The notes: generated by a model from the sequence alone, not told the origin. 64,000 nt of DNA from Rhizobiaceae bacterium (GCA_905339215.1 CAJPFN010000053.1:27808-91807), one strand, 5' to 3'. Shown: positions 26,220 to 37,337, counted from the first letter of the stretch. Numbers and translations: made by a program.

Positions 26220-27143
26220 CTAAAGACGGGTTACTCGGCCATTGGCACACACCGTGATGATGGGCGCAACGAGGTCGTAGTCCGTAGCCGTTCTTGCAAA
26301 CGAGGCAAGCCGCTGCTGCGAAAGGTCATAGCTCATCAGATGCATATCCGTCGTTTGGTGAGCTCCGTCGGCAGAAAATCCGGCATCGATACCGATCCCC
26401 CCTTTGTCAGTGAGAAGGTAGCGTGCGTGGAATTCAGCGCCGCCGGCTTTCTCACGCCAGCAATAGATGGCGACGGACATGCCTGCAGGAATGATACCTG
26501 CAAACAGCCTTGCCGCTTCTCGTTCCAGATCGTTGTTGTCTGGCTTGTCACGATGGTAGCGATAGTGAATTTCACAGGTTGCGGTTGCGTTCATGGCTAG
26601 CACGCGGGCAAGGCACTCGCGCAGTGTACTCTTGTACGCGGCGTTGTAGGGGTCGAAGAAAGGATCGACAAAAAGAATGCGGGAGCCGTGCCAAAGCAGC
26701 TGCTGAAGCGCAGTGGCAATGGAGGACGCATCGCGCGCGACGGCACTATCCTGCGGCGCTGTCATCAACGGCAGTAGTTCATTGAGCTCATCTGCCAGCA
26801 ATACGGCGGCGCTGCCTGCGGAATTCTGAGCCGCTATGATAGCGCGAAAAGGGAGGCGGGCGTGCTCCGTCAAGGCGTTTTGCAGCCAGTCTCCGGCCAC
26901 GGGATCATAGGGCCTCTGAGATCGAACCACCTTGTTTTTCTTCGCCTGATTGAGAGCTTCCTCGATGCGCTTCTTCTCTATCGGCGTTAGGCCCTCTGCA
27001 GCCTGATAAACCTCGCGGAACCAGTGCTTCGGAAACTGTGAAATCAGCCGGCCACGATCGAAGCCGAACTTTTCAATGACGTACCGGAATCTCTCCCAGC
27101 TTGATCCTATGGCCTGCGGCTCCACCGCGTATTCGTGGAGCAT
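26220..27143 (-). CDS. PLD-like candidate effector linked to DUF3696-like ATPase
   Basis: This 307-residue protein has an N-terminal helical region (RLISQFPKHWFREVYQ) and a C-terminal domain with GSRILFVDPFFDPYN, EIHYRYHRDKP and AEFHARYLLTDKGGIGIDAGF. The H-x-R-x(4)-D arrangement followed by GG resembles one half of a phospholipase-D-type active site. Its ATG overlaps the stop of the upstream ATPase gene (TGATG), so the two are translationally coupled, and it is the last gene of the WYL-hsdRMS operon. It may be the effector of the ATPase; no known family is certain. Confidence 0.5.
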   Translation of the reverse strand: MLHEYAVEPQAIGSSWERFRYVIEKFGFDRGRLISQFPKHWFREVYQAAEGLTPIEKKRIEEALNQAKKNKVVRSQRPYDPVAGDWLQNALTEHARLPFRAIIAAQNSAGSAAVLLADELNELLPLMTAPQDSAVARDASSIATALQQLLWHGSRILFVDPFFDPYNAAYKSTLRECLARVLAMNATATCEIHYRYHRDKPDNNDLEREAARLFAGIIPAGMSVAIYCWREKAGGAEFHARYLLTDKGGIGIDAGFSADGAHQTTDMHLMSYDLSQQRLASFARTATDYDLVAPIITVCANGRVTRL

Positions 27144-28837
27144 CAGAAAAGCTCCTCGGCACGCTCCTCGAAGAAGCCCTCGGGCCACTGGTCCCGAAAC
27201 TCGCCCGTCTGATCGACAGCGAGAGAACGGAACCGCACACCGGCATCATCGCCTTCGACGTAGATGACCGAAAGCTCCTCCGCCGCAAAACCTCGGACCC
27301 CCGGCGGGAGCTCATCGTCCGTCGTCTCCCGGATTCGGCGGAGCAAACGCAGCATGATATGTTCGCTGTGCGTTTCGACGAGCACGGTTTTAGCCGAAGG
27401 AAGGCCTGACTCGTCCTGTGCGGCGGCACGAATAAGAAGGTCACCAAGGCCAACCTGTATTGCCGGATGTATGTGCAATTCAGGTTGCTCAATTGCGAGG
27501 ATGCCATTCTGATCACGTAGCGCCGCAACAACGACCGGCAGCATCTGCGAGATGCCCACCCCGACATCCCCAGGCGCTACCAGGACGCCCTTTTGAAAAT
27601 CCCGCAGCGCGACCTCAGAGCGGGTCGGCAATCCCCGATAAAGCTCTTCAAGGTCGGCGATGTCGTCTTCGCTCAGGCCGCGTTCAAAGAGCTGATTGAA
27701 CGCGCCGGGAACCGGAACCTCCTTGAATTCAACCTCCTCCAGACGGTAGCCCGTACGAAGGCGAGCCTCAGCCGACAGCCACTCATTGACTTCTTTCATC
27801 AGGCCGCCGTCGCGGTCTGAATAAAGAAGGTCCCACGCGGCAAGACCTGTCGCCCACCGCCCCTCGTCGGGCGTCACCTGCGGCCGGTAGCTGCGTGTAG
27901 GAATTTCGCGCAGCGGTCCGATGTAGGTCATGTGGCGAAGATAATCGCGCACGATCCGCGCTGGCCCCAGCATCATTTCAGAGAGCAGCGCACGCAGACC
28001 GTTTACACGAGGCGTCCGCTCCTCCAGCTCGGCCTTTTTCACGTCCGGATCGCGCAGCGCCAAGACGAGCTCGCGATTGAGATCAGGCAGTGCGCCTCTG
28101 ATTGTCCCTACCGCGACACGCAGCTGATCGTCCGGCGTGTCGCGCGTCATGCGATCTGCAGCAGCTTCTCGCGCAAGGCTGAAAATCTCATCCTCAAGAG
28201 GCGACGTTGCCTCTGGCTCGCTCGCGCCAGCTTCCTCACGTTCATCGGGCCTTAACGCACGACGCAAAAGCGGATGCATAAAGTTGAATTCTGTGAGCTG
28301 AGCCCGACCCACCTGCGGCGGTGAAACGATCGTCGCGAAGTGATCTCCGTCAATGGCCACGGCAAAGCGAGCGACATATGGTGCCCGATCCAGATCGCTC
28401 CAGCGGACCTCCAATTCCAAGGCGACTTCCTGCACCACCGCGTAGTCGCGATACTCCTCACTCTCGCTCACGAGATAGCGGACCGGTAACTCCGAAAATT
28501 CGGAAGCGCCAAAGGATCGACCGTCATTGAGCGGCAGAGCCTCAGCGCCGCGCTCGTCGCTAATATCCAGCACAAGCTTCAGAGCGACGGGACGATCAAG
28601 CTCGTGTTTGTGGACAAGCGTGCTGAACCCACCAAGATCAATTAGGCCGCCGGCGATCGTTACATCAGGATCAACATTGCCGCGCTCCAGCACTTCCCGG
28701 ACATAATGCAGAGCCTGCAATATGGTACTCTTGCCAATGCTATTTGGCCCAAACAGCAGCGTGACGGGCTTCAGGTCGACCCTCTGGCGGGAACCAATAC
28801 CCTTGAAATTCTCGATCTCGATCCTGGTCAAACGCAT
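27143..28837 (-). CDS. AAA/SMC-type ATPase with DUF3696-like C-terminus
   Basis: This 564-residue protein carries IEIENFKGI and Walker A GPNSIGKST (residues 30-38), Walker B ILAIEQPELHIHP and the switch region VLVETHSEHIMLRLL, typical of OLD/AAA_21 ATPases. The C-terminus (VIYVEGDDAG, GEFRDQWPEGFFEERAEEL) matches the DUF3696 ending of a defence-associated ATPase group. It starts 9 bases after the hsdS stop and is coupled to the following PLD-like gene, so it belongs to the restriction operon. It is probably a sensor or motor for that partner. Confidence 0.75.
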   Translation of the reverse strand: MRLTRIEIENFKGIGSRQRVDLKPVTLLFGPNSIGKSTILQALHYVREVLERGNVDPDVTIAGGLIDLGGFSTLVHKHELDRPVALKLVLDISDERGAEALPLNDGRSFGASEFSELPVRYLVSESEEYRDYAVVQEVALELEVRWSDLDRAPYVARFAVAIDGDHFATIVSPPQVGRAQLTEFNFMHPLLRRALRPDEREEAGASEPEATSPLEDEIFSLAREAAADRMTRDTPDDQLRVAVGTIRGALPDLNRELVLALRDPDVKKAELEERTPRVNGLRALLSEMMLGPARIVRDYLRHMTYIGPLREIPTRSYRPQVTPDEGRWATGLAAWDLLYSDRDGGLMKEVNEWLSAEARLRTGYRLEEVEFKEVPVPGAFNQLFERGLSEDDIADLEELYRGLPTRSEVALRDFQKGVLVAPGDVGVGISQMLPVVVAALRDQNGILAIEQPELHIHPAIQVGLGDLLIRAAAQDESGLPSAKTVLVETHSEHIMLRLLRRIRETTDDELPPGVRGFAAEELSVIYVEGDDAGVRFRSLAVDQTGEFRDQWPEGFFEERAEELF

Positions 28838-28846
28838 TGCGAGATC

Positions 28847-30019
28847 CTAGACTTCGTCGCGGAAGGCGCGCTGCGAGAGAGATTGATAAAGATCCTCCCC
28901 AGAACCCTCGGAGGATTGCGAATACGTTTCGATTGCCCTGGCTTTCTGGAGCATCGCGACGAACCGAAGCTGCTCCTCCATCGGAGGCCTACTGATTTCC
29001 AGTTTTCGAATGATCCCGAGGTTCAGTCCATCCATTATCGCACCCTTATTGAAGGATGCGATCTGACGAATTATCAGCGGGTCTGAGTGAATCGCGAACG
29101 AAAGAACTTCGGGGTGTATAAGGTCCTTGTTACAGGTAATCGTCGCAAGATGCTTGGTCGTGATGGCTTCTGGGATGTCCTGCGGCACGACGGCCGAACG
29201 ACCTGTTGTGCCCATGATCGTAATGATAACGTCGCCTGGGAACACTTTGTAGCGACGCAGTTGCTCGTATTTTTTTGGTGTGATGAAGCGTCGCTCAGAC
29301 CAAGAAAATCTATTTAGAACCGCATTATCGATGCCCAACACAGCAATGCCATCATCGACGAATTCGCCGTGACGAAGCGCACTCCCAAATGGCCCCGATC
29401 GAATCGCGCCGTTGCGGTCTTCCGCAAGTTTCTCAATCGTAGTTGTCTCCCAGTCCCCATAGCTGGGATGGCGATACCCGACTGTGTGTAGGTAAGCCGA
29501 CCTGACGAACTCACTCGATGTAGCTAAGAGCTCCTGGCGCTTACGCCTAATTCCGTCAGCCTTCTTGAGAATCGCTGCGATCCGCTGCTGCTCGGATCGA
29601 TCAATTCGTGGCAGCGCTATCACCTCCAACTTTGATTTGTCGACGTGCGGGATCGTGGCTCCACGGGCCTGTGCCTCGTCATTAAGCTGACGAAATCTAC
29701 TTTGCAGAAGCCTGCCGACGAATTCGGTGTCCCATTCTTCCGGATACTTCAGACGCATCCGTGCAACGGTACTGCCAATAAGCCCTTCGACACCGTATCC
29801 TACGGTGCCTGCATTCGCGCCGTCCCAGACAATACATAGATCAGCCGGCGTTACGATCACGCCTTTGGCATCGGAGGCGTATTTCTCAGGATTACACCCT
29901 CGTACTTCATCAATTTGGATGTACGGCTGGGCGCCAGTGACGCAGCGGTCGTAAACTTCTGAGGCCTTCCTGCCTTTGCGAAGCTGAACTATGTCCCCGA
30001 GTTGCACCGTATTCGTCAT
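28847..30019 (-). CDS. hsdS: Type I restriction-modification specificity subunit
   Basis: This 390-residue protein has two target-recognition halves, each followed by a conserved helix: [30 protein letters not shown] after the first and [19 protein letters not shown] after the second. The first half starts [14 protein letters not shown] and the second [15 protein letters not shown]. HsdS selects the DNA sequence for both methylation and cleavage. It overlaps hsdM by 4 bases (ATGA). Length and both halves appear intact. Confidence 0.87.
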   Translation of the reverse strand: MTNTVQLGDIVQLRKGRKASEVYDRCVTGAQPYIQIDEVRGCNPEKYASDAKGVIVTPADLCIVWDGANAGTVGYGVEGLIGSTVARMRLKYPEEWDTEFVGRLLQSRFRQLNDEAQARGATIPHVDKSKLEVIALPRIDRSEQQRIAAILKKADGIRRKRQELLATSSEFVRSAYLHTVGYRHPSYGDWETTTIEKLAEDRNGAIRSGPFGSALRHGEFVDDGIAVLGIDNAVLNRFSWSERRFITPKKYEQLRRYKVFPGDVIITIMGTTGRSAVVPQDIPEAITTKHLATITCNKDLIHPEVLSFAIHSDPLIIRQIASFNKGAIMDGLNLGIIRKLEISRPPMEEQLRFVAMLQKARAIETYSQSSEGSGEDLYQSLSQRAFRDEV

Positions 30020-31539
30020 CCGAGCAATTCCTCGAGCTCGCTGAGGTCGTCGGCAATTTCGTTGTTAAGGGCCTTCATCCGCGCAAGGATAGCATGTGGC
30101 GGATCGTAGTTCTGATCTTCGTAGACACGCTCCTTGTATCGGCTAAGCGAGAGATCATACCCGGACTCCTTAATTTCAGCTGCCGAGACAACGAACGCCT
30201 TCGATGTGCGATCAGTATCAGCGGTCGGATCGCAAGCGCGCCATCTGGCCAGGCAATCGGGCAGATCGTTTGTAGCGACCTTCTCGCGCTTGTCGTCGAG
30301 CGAATAGCCGTCTGCCTGGACATCGTAGAAGAAAACGTTGTCGGTACGACCGCCTTTGGTGAACACAAGGATACCGGTAGACACACCAGCATAGGGCTTG
30401 AACACGCCGCTCGGCAGCGAGATCACAGCTTCAAGCTGGTTGTTATCAACAAGCAGCTTACGCAGAGCCTGATGCGCCCCTGACGAACCGAACAGGACGC
30501 CATCGGGCACGATTGTCGCAGAACGTCCCCCTGTCTTCAGCATCCGCAGGATCAATGTCACAAAGAGAAGTTCCGTCTTCTTCGTCTTCACCCGCCGCAG
30601 CAGCGACGCGTGAACATCCTCGAAATCCAGGCTCCCCTTAAACGGCGGGTTCGCAAGGATGACGTCAAAGCCTTCGGTCGCCGCTTTGGGAAAACGGTCC
30701 GTGAAACTGGCGCTCAGCGTGTCCTGATAATGAATGTCGGGATCATCGACGCCGTGGAGCATCAGGTTCATGGCCGCGATCCGCAGCATGGTCGCGTCGA
30801 AATCAAAACCGTGGAACATCTCGCTGCGGATATGGTCGCGATACTCTTCGAGCAGGTCGCCTGTGTAGATTTTTTCTTCAGCGCCGGTCTCTGCGTCCGT
30901 CTCGACGATGACGCCCTCCGGCGAGGTGTAGGTCTCAAGAAGATATTGCATCACGCTGACAAGGAAGCCGCCCGTACCGCAGGCCGGATCGCCGACAACA
31001 TCGGTCGGCTTGGGCTCCAGCATGTCCACCATCAGCCGGATGATGTGACGCGGCGTGCGGAACTGGCCGTTGATGCCGGCAGTCGTCAGCTTGCTAAGGA
31101 GGTACTCGTAGAGATCGCCCTTAGTATCGCCTTCGGTCAGGGGCAGCTCGTGGATCATGTTGACGGCTTTGACCAGAAGCCCAGGCTTCTGGATCATCAG
31201 CTGCGCGTCTTTCATGAACTCAGCAAAGGCCGAACCGCTGGCTGCCGTCGTCTTAAAATGAGGGAAGACCTGATCGCGCACCAAAGGCAGCATCTGGTCC
31301 GCGCCGAGGTGCCGGAAACGCGACCAGCGCAGGTGCTGCTCCTCATCCTTGAAGCGGCGCTGAAACGGCTTGGCCGTACGTTTCGCGCGATTTTCGTCGC
31401 GCGTCTCATTGATATCAAGCAGCCGCGCATACATCAGGAACGTGACCTGCTCGATCACGGTCAAGGGATTGGTGATCCCGCCTTGCCAGAATTCTGTCCA
31501 AAGCGCGTCCATCCCTCTCTTTAGTTCTCCCGTGACCAT
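30016..31539 (-). CDS. hsdM: Type I restriction-modification DNA adenine methyltransferase
   Basis: This 507-residue N6-adenine methylase has an HsdM_N helical start ([13 protein letters not shown]), [17 protein letters not shown], the AdoMet site [12 protein letters not shown] and the catalytic NPPF in [10 protein letters not shown]. With HsdS it methylates host sites and, with HsdR, forms the restriction complex. It overlaps hsdR by 19 bases and hsdS by 4. Confidence 0.93.
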   Translation of the reverse strand: MVTGELKRGMDALWTEFWQGGITNPLTVIEQVTFLMYARLLDINETRDENRAKRTAKPFQRRFKDEEQHLRWSRFRHLGADQMLPLVRDQVFPHFKTTAASGSAFAEFMKDAQLMIQKPGLLVKAVNMIHELPLTEGDTKGDLYEYLLSKLTTAGINGQFRTPRHIIRLMVDMLEPKPTDVVGDPACGTGGFLVSVMQYLLETYTSPEGVIVETDAETGAEEKIYTGDLLEEYRDHIRSEMFHGFDFDATMLRIAAMNLMLHGVDDPDIHYQDTLSASFTDRFPKAATEGFDVILANPPFKGSLDFEDVHASLLRRVKTKKTELLFVTLILRMLKTGGRSATIVPDGVLFGSSGAHQALRKLLVDNNQLEAVISLPSGVFKPYAGVSTGILVFTKGGRTDNVFFYDVQADGYSLDDKREKVATNDLPDCLARWRACDPTADTDRTSKAFVVSAAEIKESGYDLSLSRYKERVYEDQNYDPPHAILARMKALNNEIADDLSELEELLG

Positions 31540-34500
31540 TCTTTTTCTGACCTCTCATTAGGGTGTGATTTTCCGGCGTCCGGCGGTCCAAATGCCCGAA
31601 GGACCTGAAGCAGATCGCTGACTTCGTTCTCGTCCTCGAAGACCCCGTCCAGGCCGTCCGCATCCACAACGGTGAATGGAGCCTCATAGAGCTTGTCTAC
31701 GGTGATCGTGCCGTAGCGTGCGATGTGGTTTTGCAGCAGCGCCAGGAAGCGCGTCTGCTTGGCGGTGAGCTTCGGGTGCTTGCGGGCGAATGCCTCGAAC
31801 TTCCCGTGAACAGCTTCTGCGTCCATGCCGATGATGGTGCGGATCGCCAGCTGCAGCGGCTCCGCCGTCGCGCTGAAGAATTCCGCCAGGATCGCGCGGC
31901 TTGCGTTCGGGCTTTGCGTCAGTATGAGCGACACAAGCGCCTCAAGGTCGACCTCGGACACGGGCTCGCCTGCTCTGATCTTCTTCAGCGTCGGGTTGGT
32001 CTCGAAATGCCTTTTGAGCTCTGCCTCTACGACCTGCTGGTAGGCCTTCATATCGACGGTTGGTAGGCTCGCCGAGCGACGCTTGAATATGATCCCGCTT
32101 TCGCTCTCTGTGATATCGACAATCTTCGCGGGCAGCGCGTGGCCGCCCCCACGGTCGCGGTGATGCATAATCTCGCGCAGCGGAAGGCGCACCTCCTCGA
32201 GCGTATCGATCGATACGGCGCTCCAGAACTCATCGGACTTCGCCTGCTTGATGATGTCCGCCTTCTCGCGCACCGGATTGAGATGCATCTGAAGCGAGCC
32301 CAGACGGTCCATCAGCTCAATCTTGAGGTCCGCAAGCCTTGCGGAGCCCTGCAGCAAGGCATTCTCCATCCGCGCGATCAGCAGGTCGAGCGCGTAGGCG
32401 TCGCTGCGCCCGCGAATGTTGCGCCATTGCATGAGCGGTGCGATATCCTGGCGCAGCCTTGCTACAGTTGCAGGCGCAAAGGCCTTCAGCGTCGCCGGCT
32501 GCGACAGCATGCGCTTTTCTTTCCACTTCTCGCGGATCGCAATCGACTCTTCCGGTAGGGCCTCGATGTCGGCGGCAATCAGCGTGATGACACGGTCAAA
32601 GACGGCGATCTCGCTCTTCAGGAGAGCAGTCTCGGCCAGCAGGAGACGCTCCTCGAACAACGATTGCAGGATTGACTTGCTGTGCGTGGGCTCAGCGGGA
32701 CGGTAGCCCATCGCAAAGCGCTCGAAGTTCCCCCAATGATCGAAGATACGGAATACGGTCTTGTCTTTGCCAGGGCCGAACAGGTCCTCGCACAGACGGG
32801 TGCCGCGCCCGATCATCTGCCAGAACTTCACGGGCGACTTGACGGGCTTTGCGAAGACGAGGTTCAGAATTTCAGGGATGTCGATGCCGGTATCCAGCAT
32901 GTCGACGGAGATCGCGATCGTTAGCTCGCTATTGGTCCCATCGCCTTTGAAGTCGTCGATCAGCTGCTCTGCACGGGGATCATAGTTATCGATGACCTGG
33001 CAGAATTTCCCGCCATATTGCGGGTACATCTCGTCGAACAGCTGGCGCAGCAGCACAGCGTGCTGGTGATTGCGCGCGAAGATGATGCTCTTGCCGGGCA
33101 GCTGACCCGTCGCCTCGCGCAGCCCGTTCTCCATCAGGTTGCGCAGGATGGCCCGGTTGGTGTCCTTATTGTATATGACCTTATCGACCTGCTCTGATGA
33201 GAAGTCGTACTGCGCAGGGTCTTCTCCCTGCTCTTCAAGCTGCTCGATCTGCTCCTTGGTGAGGCTATCAAGCCTGATGCCGTCGCGCAGAAACTGCGTC
33301 GTATGCTCGAAGACCTCGAAGGGCGTGAGATAGCCATCGCTCACCGCCTGATCGAGGTCGTAATTGGCCGTGGGCAACTGACCCTCGCACCCGAAAAGCC
33401 GGAAGGTGCTCTTCGTGACGAAGTCAACGGGAGTCGCGGTCAGACCGACCTGGTGACAGTCGAAATAATGGAAGATGTCGCCATAGACGTTGTAAATGCT
33501 GCGATGCGACTCATCGGCGATGATGAGATCGAAGAAGCCCGGATCGAAGGACTGAAAAACCTTCTGCATGGCGGGATAAGTGGCAAGAAAAACGCGCTCG
33601 CTTGCATTCGCGCGCACGCGTGACGTGATGATGCGGATAGGTTCGGACAGGAAGTCGCCGAAGGCGTTTTTGGCCTGCTTTCTCAGTTCGCGGCGGTCGC
33701 AGAGAAACAGCACGCGCTTGACCCATCCCGCCCGGATCAGAAGATCGGTCAGCGCGATAGCGACACGCGTCTTGCCGGTACCCGTCGCAAGGACGATCAG
33801 CGCCTTGCGGTGTTTGGCGGAAAAGCGTTCTGACACGCGCTTGATAGCCTCTACCTGATAAAGGCGATTGACTATGCCGTCGTTAATTCCAATCGTGTTG
33901 AGAGCCTTGCGCTCGCGCCGCTGATAGTTGGCAAGATGCTGCAGGCTATCCTTGGAATAAAAGCCGAAGAGCTTGCGCGGCGGGAAGCCCTGCGCATCAT
34001 CCCAAATCCAGATGTCAAATCCGTTCGTGTAGAAGATGACCGGGCGGTGGCCGTGCATCTTCTCAAGGCCGTCCGCATAGAGCTTCGCCTGATGACGGCC
34101 AAGTTCGGGATCGACCGCCGTCTTTTTGGCTTCGATGACTGCCAGCGGATTGCCGTTATCGTCCCAAAGGACATAGTCGGCATAACCGATGCCTGATTCT
34201 GTCGGCTGATTAGCAACCTCGATTTCCTTCCCAACTGCGCTCGTGCTCTTTGGCCCGGCCGCCACATCCCAGCCGGCACTCGCCAGCAAGCTGTCGATGA
34301 GGCGGGTTCGTGTTGTCGCCTCATCCAATGCGAGAGCGTCGGCGGCCTCCCGGCCTTGCGCTGCGAGCGCATCAAGCTCTTCGGCCTTTTTCTCGGCAGC
34401 GGCTGCGGCCTGACGCGTCGTATCGAGCTCGCGAAGAAGCTGCTCCATCTGCGCTTCCTGGGCCGCGCGCTTTTCCAGAATCTCGCGGCGATCCCGCGCG

Positions 34501-34928
34501 GCCGCCGCTTGCGGGGCCTCAGGCTGACGGAAGGCAGCAATGTCCCCAGGCTTAGCCTGGCCTTGGCGGACCAGCAGCCAGCGCGCCAGATCATGCGCCT
34601 CTTTCAATAGCCATAGCGCGCTTTGGCTCGTCGCCTGCTCGCCGTGCGCGGCTTTATTGCCGTGAATGCGCAGCGCGTGAAGCTTGTCGAGAACGACCTT
34701 CGGTGTGATCGCCACAAAGGCGTCGTTCTTGAGAAGATCAACAAAAGTGGGCTGATCGGGCTTCGGCAGACGAAGATCCCGGTAGATGTCCTTTGTAAGG
34801 TTCTCGGCGAAGAGCCGAAGCTTGACGAGCGCGCTTGCCGGATCGGCGTGCGCGTACGCCTCGGCGAAGCCGCCGAGCTGCGCTAGTTCGGGCCACCGCG
34901 CGCGGAGGATGTCGAAATTGGGCGACAT
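31521..34928 (-). CDS. hsdR: Type I restriction endonuclease subunit R (EcoEI-like)
   Basis: This protein of 1135 residues starts with a DUF4145-like helical region. A coiled stretch and the HsdR_N nuclease follow (GYADYVLWD...LAVIEAKKT, Asp...Glu-x-Lys). The superfamily 2 helicase motifs are [33 protein letters not shown] and MIGRGTRL, and there is an EcoEI-type C-terminal domain. It cuts DNA after translocation when sites are unmethylated. The ATG at 34928 overlaps the stop of the WYL regulator gene (TGATG), showing coupling; an upstream ATG at 34955 is possible but less likely. Confidence 0.92.
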   Translation of the reverse strand: MSPNFDILRARWPELAQLGGFAEAYAHADPASALVKLRLFAENLTKDIYRDLRLPKPDQPTFVDLLKNDAFVAITPKVVLDKLHALRIHGNKAAHGEQATSQSALWLLKEAHDLARWLLVRQGQAKPGDIAAFRQPEAPQAAAARDRREILEKRAAQEAQMEQLLRELDTTRQAAAAAEKKAEELDALAAQGREAADALALDEATTRTRLIDSLLASAGWDVAAGPKSTSAVGKEIEVANQPTESGIGYADYVLWDDNGNPLAVIEAKKTAVDPELGRHQAKLYADGLEKMHGHRPVIFYTNGFDIWIWDDAQGFPPRKLFGFYSKDSLQHLANYQRRERKALNTIGINDGIVNRLYQVEAIKRVSERFSAKHRKALIVLATGTGKTRVAIALTDLLIRAGWVKRVLFLCDRRELRKQAKNAFGDFLSEPIRIITSRVRANASERVFLATYPAMQKVFQSFDPGFFDLIIADESHRSIYNVYGDIFHYFDCHQVGLTATPVDFVTKSTFRLFGCEGQLPTANYDLDQAVSDGYLTPFEVFEHTTQFLRDGIRLDSLTKEQIEQLEEQGEDPAQYDFSSEQVDKVIYNKDTNRAILRNLMENGLREATGQLPGKSIIFARNHQHAVLLRQLFDEMYPQYGGKFCQVIDNYDPRAEQLIDDFKGDGTNSELTIAISVDMLDTGIDIPEILNLVFAKPVKSPVKFWQMIGRGTRLCEDLFGPGKDKTVFRIFDHWGNFERFAMGYRPAEPTHSKSILQSLFEERLLLAETALLKSEIAVFDRVITLIAADIEALPEESIAIREKWKEKRMLSQPATLKAFAPATVARLRQDIAPLMQWRNIRGRSDAYALDLLIARMENALLQGSARLADLKIELMDRLGSLQMHLNPVREKADIIKQAKSDEFWSAVSIDTLEEVRLPLREIMHHRDRGGGHALPAKIVDITESESGIIFKRRSASLPTVDMKAYQQVVEAELKRHFETNPTLKKIRAGEPVSEVDLEALVSLILTQSPNASRAILAEFFSATAEPLQLAIRTIIGMDAEAVHGKFEAFARKHPKLTAKQTRFLALLQNHIARYGTITVDKLYEAPFTVVDADGLDGVFEDENEVSDLLQVLRAFGPPDAGKSHPNERSEKEWSREN

Positions 34929-35800
34929 CACGATGTCGCCTCCGCCAGCGCGCACGCAAACGCTTCATGGTTCTCAATGATGACGGGCGTCTCGTGCGGA
35001 CCATCCAGGGCGCTGATCCCATCAAGGCGCAGCCGTTTCTGGAAATAGTAGAGCAGAGCTTTGCGGATCGGCACCACAACGCGATGACCGTCCATATTGT
35101 AGTCCTTGGCGATCACGTCCCGCTGGCTCTTGCTCAGCTTGGGATTGGGCGAGAGGACGACCTCGAAAATCTCCTGCCAGAAAATGTCGTCATCCGGCGA
35201 TGCGCCGGGCTCGCCTTCGTTTCTCGTATCCAGGCATCGCGACAGGATGAAGTCCTTGAACTTCTCATCGATGTGGCAGAAGGCTCGCACATGCCAGCGT
35301 AGCCCATCATGCCCAAAGGCGTGCGGCGTAATGCGCCGCCATGTCGGCTCGGGTCGCTCGGCGTTCATCGACTGATAGCAGACTTCAATCGAGTGCTTCT
35401 GACGGATGCACTTGAGAAGCGTGCGCAGAACATCGGCATCCACGCTCCGATGAGGGATCGGCATCGAGTCCGCTTCCGGCATATCGGAGAGCCAAGTCTC
35501 ATCGACAGGGACAATGTCATCGGACACCGACCGCAACTGCGCCAGATAGCGGTCCGCCTCGGGTTTCAGGAAGCGCGGCCGGAAGGCGGCAGAGGGGAAA
35601 TAGCGCTTCTCCCGCTTGTCGTACTGCAGGTTTCCCGGCGCTTTCTCTTCGTACAGGCTGAGGTCCTTGGAGGCTTGCGGCACCGAAACGCCAAACGCCG
35701 CCATTATGTCAGCGCGATTGATTCCGCCCTCCCACAGAAGGCGAAAGTCAATAAATTCAAGGCGTTGCTCGACACCCCAGCGCATTGCAGGCCGCTCCAT
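34928..35800 (-). CDS. WYL-domain defence-operon repressor (BrxR/CapW-like)
   Basis: This 290-residue protein has a winged helix (RLEFIDFRLLWEGGINRADIMAAFGVS, then QASKDLSLYEE), a central WYL domain (SIEVCYQSMNAERPEPTWRRITPHAFGHDGLRWHVRAFCH) and a WCX-like tail (YFQKRLRL). This matches BrxR/CapW repressors that keep phage-defence operons quiet and respond through the WYL domain. It is the promoter-proximal gene of the operon with hsdR, hsdM, hsdS, the ATPase and the PLD-like gene, and diverges from a DUF2130 gene. Confidence 0.85.
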   Translation of the reverse strand: MERPAMRWGVEQRLEFIDFRLLWEGGINRADIMAAFGVSVPQASKDLSLYEEKAPGNLQYDKREKRYFPSAAFRPRFLKPEADRYLAQLRSVSDDIVPVDETWLSDMPEADSMPIPHRSVDADVLRTLLKCIRQKHSIEVCYQSMNAERPEPTWRRITPHAFGHDGLRWHVRAFCHIDEKFKDFILSRCLDTRNEGEPGASPDDDIFWQEIFEVVLSPNPKLSKSQRDVIAKDYNMDGHRVVVPIRKALLYYFQKRLRLDGISALDGPHETPVIIENHEAFACALAEATS

Positions 35801-35939
35801 TCGACCTATCCACAGGTCCGTATAGTTTCTATCTTGACATCATTACGATACCCATATAGTTTATATTCTAACTTGAACGATGTCAATGGCGATGTGGCGG
35901 ATTCGGACGATTGATCCACACGCGCAGAAGGGGCTGAAA
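35801..35939. promoter_or_regulatory. Divergent WYL/DUF2130 promoter with repeated operator half-sites
   Basis: TATAGTTTCTAT (35821-35832) and TATAGTTTATAT (35855-35866) are near-identical direct repeats 34 bases apart, centre to centre. A TTGACA lies at 35834-35839 on the plus strand with TATAGT 15 bases downstream, a plausible DUF2130 promoter. BrxR-type repressors bind repeats at such positions, so both divergent units may be controlled by the WYL protein. Confidence 0.5.
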
Positions 35940-37220
35940 ATGTCTGATCCGGTAATCTCCTGTCCGTCCTGCTCCACCGAAATCAAGTTGACGGAGCAGC
36001 TGGCCGCGCCGCTAATCCGTGCCACGCGCGAAGAGTTTGAAGGACGCATCGCCCGCAAGGATGCGGAAATGGCCCGCCGCGAGAAAGAGCTGGAAGGACA
36101 GCAGACGGCGCTGAATGCGGCGCGAGAATCCTTGGAGCAGCAAGTGTCAGAACGCGTCATGGCAGAGCGCGCCGCCATAGCGGCGGAGGAAACAAAGAAG
36201 GCGCGGGCGCTTGCCGCACAGGATATCGAGGCGCGCGCCAAGGAGATTGGCGAGCTAAAAGAGCTCTTGTCCAGCCAGAACGACAAGCTGGCGGCAGCGC
36301 AGAAAGAACAAGCAGAACTTCTGCGCAAACAGCGCGCGCTTGATGACGCCAAGCGTGAGCTTGATCTCACGATCGAGAATCGCGTGCGGGAGTCGCTAAA
36401 CGAGGTCCGGGAGAAGGCCAAAGCAGAGGCCGAAGATGGTCTTCGCCTTAAGCTGACCGAGAAGGAGCAGCAGCTCGTATCTATGCAGCGCCAAATCGAC
36501 GAGCTGCGCCGCAAAGCGGAACAGGGATCACAGCAGCTGCAAGGCGAGGTGCTTGAGATTGAGCTGGAATCTCTGCTCCGCGCGCGTTTCCCGCACGACC
36601 TCATCGACCCTGTGGCAAAGGGCGAGTTTGGCGGGGACGTGCTTCACCGCGTTGTGACCGCCGGCGGCCAGGCCTGCGGCGGCATGCTGTGGGAGACCAA
36701 ACGCACGAAGAATTGGAGCGATAGCTGGCTCACCAAATTACGGGCCGATCAGCGTGCCGCCGGCGCTGCCATAGCCGTACTCGTAACGACTGCGCTTCCC
36801 AAGGAAATCCAGTCGTTCGGCTTTATAGATGGGGTTTGGGTGACGGACTTTGCGTCGGCGGTGCCGCTTGCCATCGCCCTGCGCCGCTCGCTGATCGACA
36901 TTGCGGCGGCGCAGCAGGTGCGCGAAGGCCAGGAAACCAAGATGGCGCTCGTCTACCAGTATCTGACGGGGCCGCGTTTCAGGCACCGCGTTGAGGCAAT
37001 CGTCGAGAGATTTTCAGAGATGCAGTCGGACCTTGACCGCGAGCGCAAGACGATGACGCGGCTGTGGGCCAAACGCGAAGCGCAAATTCACGGTGTTATT
37101 GACTCAACCGTCGGCATGTACGGCGACCTTCAAGGCATCGCCGGCAAGGCTTTGCAGGAGATCGAAGGACTTGATCTGCCTCTGATCGAGGACGCAAGCG
37201 AAGTGGAGCTTGCGTCTTAG
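35940..37220 (+). CDS. DUF2130 coiled-coil protein with nuclease-like domain
   Basis: This 426-residue protein has a zinc-knuckle-like CPSC at residues 8-11. A coiled coil of about 180 residues follows (RARREFEGRIARKD region through EKEQQLVSMQRQIDEL). The globular DUF2130 domain has FGGDVLHRVV, GMLWETKRTKNW (acidic/Lys pair) and IAVLVTTALPKE, the last resembling restriction-nuclease folds. The start chosen has AAGGGGC six bases upstream; an ATG 20 codons earlier lacks one. It diverges from the WYL-hsd operon and may be co-regulated. Its role is unknown. Confidence 0.75.
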   Translation: MSDPVISCPSCSTEIKLTEQLAAPLIRATREEFEGRIARKDAEMARREKELEGQQTALNAARESLEQQVSERVMAERAAIAAEETKKARALAAQDIEARAKEIGELKELLSSQNDKLAAAQKEQAELLRKQRALDDAKRELDLTIENRVRESLNEVREKAKAEAEDGLRLKLTEKEQQLVSMQRQIDELRRKAEQGSQQLQGEVLEIELESLLRARFPHDLIDPVAKGEFGGDVLHRVVTAGGQACGGMLWETKRTKNWSDSWLTKLRADQRAAGAAIAVLVTTALPKEIQSFGFIDGVWVTDFASAVPLAIALRRSLIDIAAAQQVREGQETKMALVYQYLTGPRFRHRVEAIVERFSEMQSDLDRERKTMTRLWAKREAQIHGVIDSTVGMYGDLQGIAGKALQEIEGLDLPLIEDASEVELAS

Positions 37221-37248
37221 ATCTTCAGCCTGCTTTGTCTGGAGCCGT

Positions 37249-37278
37249 CCGTCGCCCTCACAAGCTGAGGGGCGACGG
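37249..37278 (+). terminator. Hairpin after DUF2130 gene
   Basis: CCGTCGCCCT and AGGGGCGACGG form a strong stem with a short CACAAGCTG-like loop, 28 bases after the DUF2130 stop. There is no T-run, so it may be a weak terminator or RNA end-protecting hairpin. A second small stem (GGGCTC/GAGCCC) lies at 37316-37329. Confidence 0.5.
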
Positions 37279-37337
37279 CGGAAACAGCGAAGCATGGCGG
37301 GCCTGCTTTGGTGGTGGGCTCCCGAGCCCATCCTTGA

